53,466 nt of DNA. It comes from Lentisphaeria bacterium. Its GTDB lineage: Bacteria; Verrucomicrobiota; Lentisphaeria; Victivallales; JAADHT01. The notes below the pieces were generated by a model. That model made no database searches, had not been told where the DNA came from, and saw only the letters and a list, made by a program, of their open reading frames with translations. The stretch lies in NCBI GenBank assembly GCA_015486135.1, contig WFSE01000009.1, positions 1-53,466 of the forward strand, written 5' to 3'. The translations under genes and the position numbers were made by a program. Positions within the stretch are counted from its first letter, which is position 1. Every line of letters starts with the position of its first letter. Below are positions 48,937 to 53,466 of the stretch, in pieces.

Positions 48937-50934
48937 TCACTTGAATGCGACAGCCTCGCGCGATATCAGCTTTTTGCCGTATTTTTCGATTCCTTTCGCC
49001 AAGTTGTCGAAAAGATCCGCGGTTCCCTGTATCTTTTTCTTGATAAATGGTGTCAAGTATTTGGACATGCTTTTTGTTCTGGCACGTATGATGGCGGCGC
49101 GTCTTTTGCAGATTCCGGAGAGTTTTTTATAGCTTTTGGTGGCTTGATTAAACGCCATCTTGTTCCAAGCTTTACGTTTCGAGTCGTTTATGCCTGGGGA
49201 AAGCATGCGGTTAAGCTTTTTCGTGGCGGTGTTGTGTGCCGATAGCCATGATTTCACGTCAGAGGCGACATATTCGCATACTATGGGTTTATAGGGAGCG
49301 CGTCCCCACTTGACAGCCAGCGCCAGTATGGCCTCAAAACTTTTCTTGTCGGCTTCAATCTGTTTCGTCAGTTTTTTGTAGAGCTTCCATTTCATTGGAA
49401 CCCATTTCACGTCCGGAGCGATTCTATACGCGAACCGTCTGACTGTTTGGCAATTTGTCCCCTTTGTCGTCCAGTTGGCTTTTTCCACTTTCATTGTCGC
49501 GTATGTCGCTATGCCAACCACTTTCCCCCCCTTCGTGACGACCGGGCTGCCGCTGTTGCCTGGGACGAACTTGGCCGAAACCTCGATTCTATCGGGACCG
49601 ACTCCCAGGACTTTGCCGTAGAGAGTGGTGCACACTCCAGCTCCCCCGCTGTTGCCTAGAACGGCGACGGGGGCTTCGGCCGCGACTTCCGCGCCTGGAG
49701 TCAATGCGTCCGGACCATTGTATTTGGGAAGGGTGAATCTAATAATGTCGCGGGACGCGCTAACCTGCATGGGGCCTGGTTGCAATGCGCGGTTTGAAAG
49801 TGTTTTCGCCTTGAAGCTATCGCATCCGCTGACGACGTGTTGGTTGGTGTATAGGTAGTATTTGCCGTCGGAGTCCTTGACGATGAAGCCACTGCCGGCA
49901 GCTTCGGCGGATGTCGTGATTGTGACGAGAGCTTTGGATACCGCGTTGAATGGCAGGTCCAGTTCTTTTTCAACCTCCTTGGCCAGCTTTCGTTCATCCA
50001 CTTTGAGCTTTTCAGGTTTATTGTCGTTTTCCGCTGTCTTCTCCGAGGTAGGGGTGCTTTTTGTCGGCTTGGGGCGTTCCGACGGATGGACATCCTGCGC
50101 TCGGAGTTCTGCCATTAGTTTATCGAGTTTTTCATCGCTGTACTCGTCGTGTCCTATGCGGAGGGTTTCCAAGTGTTTGAGTCGGGATACAGGGGCTAGG
50201 TCAAGGTCTTTGTTGCCAGGCAATTTGAGCCCAGTGAGTTGCGCGTCTCCCCGCAGGAATTCCAGCGATTTTATTTTGAGATCTCTTATGTCAAGGCGTT
50301 TGACGTTTAATCTGCCCAACTCGGCAAGCCCGCTTGTGTCCTTTATCAATTCCTTGGAGGATAGTGTGATTTCCTTAGCGCTTCCCAATGTTTCCAAAAA
50401 ATTCAAGTTGTCAACATCTTCGGGCAGGCCTAACGTTAGCTTGTCGACGCGCAATCCGTACAATGAGGTTAGTGCATAGTTGTCTCCTCTGATTTCCAGT
50501 TCGCTTAAATTGGATATTTTCGTTAGAAAGCTCAAGTCTTCCAAGCTCTTGCAACGGAGAAGAGAGAGGGATTGCAAGTCTTTGAGTTGCTCCCAGCCTA
50601 TGGCCGACCAATCGACTGAGTCGCAAGAATAGAAGCTCAACTTAGATCCAATAAGGTCCGCCACCTCTGCTATCGAGAGTATGGGGGCTCTGGCAATCTG
50701 CAGATCCGTGGACTTGTCGTCATACCTGATTGCACCTATAAGGCATTCGGGGCTATAGCCGGGATTGTCTATCATCATTATCCTGTTGAATTTGTCAAAG
50801 AAGGGATTGGACGTTTTCCTATGAGAACGCGCCTGCGACGGTATGGCCATAGTTAGCCCGGTCGCGGCGATGATAGTTAACGCGGTGATTTTCAATCCTG
50901 AAGATGTTGGCAGCCGCCAATGCGTGGTAGTCAT
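48937..50934 (-). CDS. Secreted trypsin-like serine protease with leucine-rich-repeat domain
   Basis: 665 aa. The signal peptide (1-36, IPSQA|RS) predicts export. An LRR domain fills about residues 115-275, with repeats such as LKDLQSLSLLRCKSLEDLSF, ISNLSELEIRG and LKHLETLRIG. A charged linker (280-320) leads to a trypsin-like domain: His366 (TNQHVVSG), Asp396 (SASRDIIRF) and Ser461 (VPGNSGSPVV). A Lys-rich helical C-terminal domain (about 510-660) follows; I do not know its family. The downstream paralog (51093-52433) has the same signal, protease and tail but no LRR. Secretion by the adjacent filament system is possible but unproven. Confidence 0.88.
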   Translation of the reverse strand: MTTTHWRLPTSSGLKITALTIIAATGLTMAIPSQARSHRKTSNPFFDKFNRIMMIDNPGYSPECLIGAIRYDDKSTDLQIARAPILSIAEVADLIGSKLSFYSCDSVDWSAIGWEQLKDLQSLSLLRCKSLEDLSFLTKISNLSELEIRGDNYALTSLYGLRVDKLTLGLPEDVDNLNFLETLGSAKEITLSSKELIKDTSGLAELGRLNVKRLDIRDLKIKSLEFLRGDAQLTGLKLPGNKDLDLAPVSRLKHLETLRIGHDEYSDEKLDKLMAELRAQDVHPSERPKPTKSTPTSEKTAENDNKPEKLKVDERKLAKEVEKELDLPFNAVSKALVTITTSAEAAGSGFIVKDSDGKYYLYTNQHVVSGCDSFKAKTLSNRALQPGPMQVSASRDIIRFTLPKYNGPDALTPGAEVAAEAPVAVLGNSGGAGVCTTLYGKVLGVGPDRIEVSAKFVPGNSGSPVVTKGGKVVGIATYATMKVEKANWTTKGTNCQTVRRFAYRIAPDVKWVPMKWKLYKKLTKQIEADKKSFEAILALAVKWGRAPYKPIVCEYVASDVKSWLSAHNTATKKLNRMLSPGINDSKRKAWNKMAFNQATKSYKKLSGICKRRAAIIRARTKSMSKYLTPFIKKKIQGTADLFDNLAKGIEKYGKKLISREAVAFK

Positions 50935-50957
50935 AGCTTTTATCCTTCCTTGTTTCA

Positions 50958-51072
50958 GACCCGCTGAATAATAGATTAGAGCTTAACTGTTATTGAGAGA
51001 TGCCTGTTTCCAGTGGTGTTATCTCCAAAGTTTTGGGAGGGATGATTCCCAATCCCTTGGAGGCGACTTTCA
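50958..51072 (-). repeat. Repeat A, copy A10 (inverted, partial)
   Basis: CGCTGAATAATAGATTAGAG, CTTAACTGTTATTGAGAGAT, GTGTTATCTCCAAAG and CCCTTGGAGGCGA match the right two thirds of repeat A read on the minus strand. The AATTGGC core is damaged (AATAGATT). It lies between the two protease genes. Confidence 0.65.
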
Positions 51073-51092
51073 TGTTATGCTGGGGGCGCATA

Positions 51093-52433
51093 TCACTTGA
51101 ACACGACGGCGTCGTGCGATGTCAGCTTCTTGCCGTATTTTTCTATTTCTTTTGCCAGACTGTCGAAAAGATCTGCGTTGTCCAGCATCTTTTTCTTGAG
51201 AAATGGCGTTAGGCATTTGGACATGCTTTTTATCCTGGCGCGTACGATGGCCGCGCGTCTTTTGCAGATTCCGGAGAGTTTTTTATAGCTTTTGGTGGAT
51301 TGGTTCAATGCCATTTTGTTCCAAGCTCTACGTTTCGATTCGCTAATACCCCGGGAAAGCACGCGGTCTAGCTTTTTCATAGCGGTGTTGTGCGCCGATA
51401 TCCATGATTTCACGTCCATGGCGGTGTGTTCGCATGCCATGGGTTTGTAGGGAGCGCGCACCCACTTGACGGCCAATGCCAGGATGGCGTCCAAACTTTC
51501 CTTGTCGGCGTTAATCTGTTTAGTCAGTTTTTTGTAGAGTTTCCATTTCATTGGAACCCATTTCACATCCGGAGCGATTCTATAGGCGAACCGCCTTACC
51601 TTTTGAAATCGTGTCCCCTTTGTCGTCCAATCGGCCTTTTCCACTTTCATTGTCGCGTATGTCGCGATTCCGATGACTTTTCCGCCTCTCGTGACAACGG
51701 GGCTGCCGCTGTTGCCCGGGACGAACTTGGCTGAAACCTCGATTCTATCGGGACCGACTCCCAGGACTTTGCCGTAGAGAGTGGTGCACACTCCGGCTCC
51801 GCCACTGTTGCCTAGCACGGCGACGGGATCTTCGGTCGCGGCTTCCGCGCTTGGAGCAAGTGCGTCCGGACCGTTGTATTTTGGAAGGATGAACCTAATA
51901 ATGTCTCGGGACGCGCTGACTTGCATGGGGCCTGGTTGCAACGTGCGGTTTGAAAGTGTTTTCGCCTTGAAGCTATTGCATCCGCTGACGACGTGCTGGT
52001 TGGTGTACAGGTAGTATTTGCCGTCGGAGTCCTTGACGATGAACCCGCTTCCCGCCGCCTTGGCCGAGGTGGTGATTGTGACTAGAGTTTTCGATATCGC
52101 GTCGAATGGCAGGTTCAGTTCTTTTTTTATTTCCTCGAGCAGCTTTTTCCCATCCGCTTCCGGCTTTTCGTCTTTATCGTTGTTTGAGGCTTTGTCGTTT
52201 TTTGGAGCGGCCTCTGTTGTCTCGCTAGTATCAACTTTCAGCGGGGAGGGATTGTCGTTCTCGCGGAGTTCCGCCACTTCTTCCGGAGATTTGTCAACGA
52301 GGGAGGTGGACGTTTTCCTGTGCGAACGCGCTTGCGACGGTATGGCCATAGCCAGTACGATTACGGCGGCGATGGTTGACATGGCGATTTTCAATCCCGA
52401 AGATGTGGCTAGCCGCCAATGCGTAGTGGTCAT
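51093..52433 (-). CDS. Secreted trypsin-like serine protease (paralog without LRR)
   Basis: 446 aa. Signal peptide as in the neighbour (MTTTHWRLATSSGLKIAM.., IPSQA|RS). A short acidic linker (45-98) replaces the LRR domain. Protease triad: His147 (TNQHVVSG), Asp177 (SASRDIIRF), Ser242 (VPGNSGSPVV). The same Lys-rich helical C-terminal domain follows (295-446, with KWKLYKKLTKQI and CKRRAAIVRARIKSMSK). Identity with the LRR paralog is high across protease and tail, pointing to tandem duplication. A ribosome site GGGAGAG lies before the ATG. Substrates are unknown. Confidence 0.9.
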   Translation of the reverse strand: MTTTHWRLATSSGLKIAMSTIAAVIVLAMAIPSQARSHRKTSTSLVDKSPEEVAELRENDNPSPLKVDTSETTEAAPKNDKASNNDKDEKPEADGKKLLEEIKKELNLPFDAISKTLVTITTSAKAAGSGFIVKDSDGKYYLYTNQHVVSGCNSFKAKTLSNRTLQPGPMQVSASRDIIRFILPKYNGPDALAPSAEAATEDPVAVLGNSGGAGVCTTLYGKVLGVGPDRIEVSAKFVPGNSGSPVVTRGGKVIGIATYATMKVEKADWTTKGTRFQKVRRFAYRIAPDVKWVPMKWKLYKKLTKQINADKESLDAILALAVKWVRAPYKPMACEHTAMDVKSWISAHNTAMKKLDRVLSRGISESKRRAWNKMALNQSTKSYKKLSGICKRRAAIVRARIKSMSKCLTPFLKKKMLDNADLFDSLAKEIEKYGKKLTSHDAVVFK

Positions 52434-52614
52434 TTCATCTCTCCCTTGTTTAGTCCCAAGTCAGTGGTTGGTTCTACGGTTGGGCTTGTCTTCAAGTCTG
52501 TAATTCCACGCTCCCTAGTGGGATTGCCCGGATTTACGGATATGAAAGAGGCAAAAGCCGAACCCGTCGCTACACGCGTGGAATATACCTTCCACCTATT
52601 TGAAAAACAAGCTG

Positions 52615-52725
52615 GGATTGCTGAATAATTGGCGAGTTGTCATTATTGGATTACGATTTTCTCCTAAAGGCGTTGTGTTAAAGGTTTAATTTGAGGCATT
52701 TGCCAATTATTCAGCAGCTCCCGAG
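52615..52725. repeat. Repeat A, copy A11 (short form with matching inverted ends)
   Basis: GCTGAATAATTGGCGAGT at 52618-52635 and GGCATTTGCCAATTATTCAG then C (52695-52715) are inverted copies of the same end, about 80 bp apart, enclosing TTATTGGATTACGATTTTCT and TTAAAGGTTTAATTTGAGG. It is the shortest version and may show the minimal mobile unit. It lies upstream of the protease gene. Confidence 0.65.
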
Positions 52726-52790
52726 GTGTGAGATAAAGATATTGGACTATTGGGGTCATACATACGCTATTGGCTTTTATTGCGAATATG

Positions 52791-53201
52791 CTATATTGCT
52801 AGTGTTATGGATTGAAAAGCGGGAGGTCGGAGTGGCGATGCCGTTAAGAACCGAGGAGGACTTGGGGCAGGATTAACAAGCCCCCCTTTCGGCTTCCGGC
52901 GGCGGGCTGACAAGGGCGAGGGATGGAGGAGGGATGCAAAGCATAATAGGCTGGGTGAACTGGGAAGGGGAAGCCGAATTGTGAATTTCGCATCGCCTTT
53001 GAACTGATGGACTTTCCGGTAGGCGACCACAAACGTCTCCTGTGTGATATCCAGCGTATCCTCCTCGTTCAGTACCACTCGGAAGACCACCTTTTTTACC
53101 AGCCCGAAATATTCGTCAACCACCGCTCGGAAGCTATCGTGCGAACGATCCTCCAGAAATTTTCCTACGGCTTGGCCCTCAGACTTCCATTTAGTTCCCA
53201 A
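52791..53201 (-). pseudogene. Truncated ECF-type RNA polymerase sigma factor
   Basis: The reading frame starts at a TTG (53201) with GGAGGAGGGAG just upstream. Residues 12-75 match sigma70 region 2: FLEDRSHDSFRAVVDEYFGL, VKKVVFRVVLNEEDTLDITQ, and ETFVVAYRKVHQFKGDAKF. After KFTI (about 52980) the similarity stops. The remaining residues are Pro/Ser/Leu-rich and unlike any sigma factor, and region 4 is nowhere in the window. The gene has been cut by an insertion or deletion. A functional region-2-only protein is possible but less likely. Confidence 0.75.
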
Positions 53202-53385
53202 TCGCTCCCTCCTCCAGTGGCCTCCCGCATGCGCGGGGTTGTCGAATGATTTTCAACGCTTTTATTTCCATAATGTTTAAGTCGGTTTTTATCGCTTGTC
53301 AATGAGCAAGTCCGAAACGGTGTCCTTTCCTGTTTTTTCAGTGAGCCCCGTGTCTAGGAGCGCCGCCGCGTTACGTTCCTTCATT

Positions 53386-53466
53386 TCATTTGACGCGGTT
53401 TTCGCGGAAATCTTTTATGAAAGAGTCGATTTTTTCCGAAAAATATCCTCGGGGGGGGTAGGGAAG
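53386..53466 (-). CDS. Possible 3' end of a gene entering from the right edge
   Basis: On the minus strand the last bases of the window read in one frame as ..RGYFSEKIDSFIKDFRENRV then Lys and TGA, which looks like a real protein C-terminus. Only about 26 codons are visible, with a C8 run at the edge, so no family can be named. A repeat-A-like end (TTCAGTGAGCCCC, 53337-53349) lies just after its stop, as at other gene ends here. Confidence 0.3.
   Translation of the reverse strand, partial: LPYPPRGYFSEKIDSFIKDFRENRVK

Noticed and set aside
27-52725. Repeat A copies as a CRISPR array
   Set aside because: Copies are kilobases apart, in both orientations and of variable length; no spacers or cas genes.

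Overview
The window reads as chromosomal DNA of a Gram-negative bacterium, most likely of the Planctomycetes-Verrucomicrobia-Lentisphaerae type (inference). Lipid A (lpxB) and heptose (gmhA) genes mean an outer membrane. A formylglycine-type sulfatase, a PQQ-like propeller protein, a Ser/Thr kinase with a DWG metal motif, an extended CusA and an IS200-like transposase of a kind common in that superphylum point the same way. No ribosomal RNA gene is present, so the phylum cannot be fixed from this sequence.

Layout. 0.2-11.3 kb: housekeeping genes: rsmE, an isopropylmalate dehydrogenase behind a tRNA-Lys, a secreted sulfatase, a PHP phosphoesterase, an exported LolA-like protein, a lone Lrp ligand-binding domain, the translationally coupled operon hisC-HEAT-cca, and a macro-domain protein. 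11.6-14.9 kb: aroQ, accB, accC, an Asp23 protein and an AmaP-like membrane protein, an order that recalls Firmicutes. 15-18.7 kb, minus strand: unknown 230-aa protein, CheY-like regulator, gmhA, uppS, cdsA, fxsA, nearly all overlapping (envelope synthesis). 18.9-24.2 kb: rsmB, an IS200/RAYT-like element with recognisable ends, then lipoprotein-yicC-DUF401. 24.5-31.8 kb: lpxB, a small membrane protein, a PQQ-like protein and an orphan class I fumarase alpha subunit in one operon, then membrane proteins of channel or unknown type.

32-41 kb is a copper/metal region: a tethered CuA-type cupredoxin with an RnfD-like membrane protein on the plus strand, and cusB-cusA on the minus strand. Both units carry the same CTAC-N7-GTAG palindrome inside a sigma70-like promoter, so they are probably co-regulated. 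An AT-richer, foreign-looking KilA-N gene lies between them. 41-48.5 kb: a membrane-anchored Ser/Thr kinase, then a compact type IV filament/type II secretion-like operon with three F-type membrane proteins, a short E ATPase and three small pilin-like proteins. The first two F genes are a recent tandem duplication that left behind a scrap of the third F gene. 48.9-52.4 kb: two secreted trypsin-like proteases, one with an LRR domain and one without. The right end holds a truncated ECF sigma factor.

A family of dispersed intergenic repeats (called A here) with inverted ends around AATTGGCAAG and an inner CTCCAAGG/CCTTGGAG stem occurs about ten times. It usually sits directly at the 3' ends of genes and is a good candidate for an undescribed MITE/REP-like family. 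A second repeat (B) occurs twice. No CRISPR array, rRNA, prophage or replication origin was seen.
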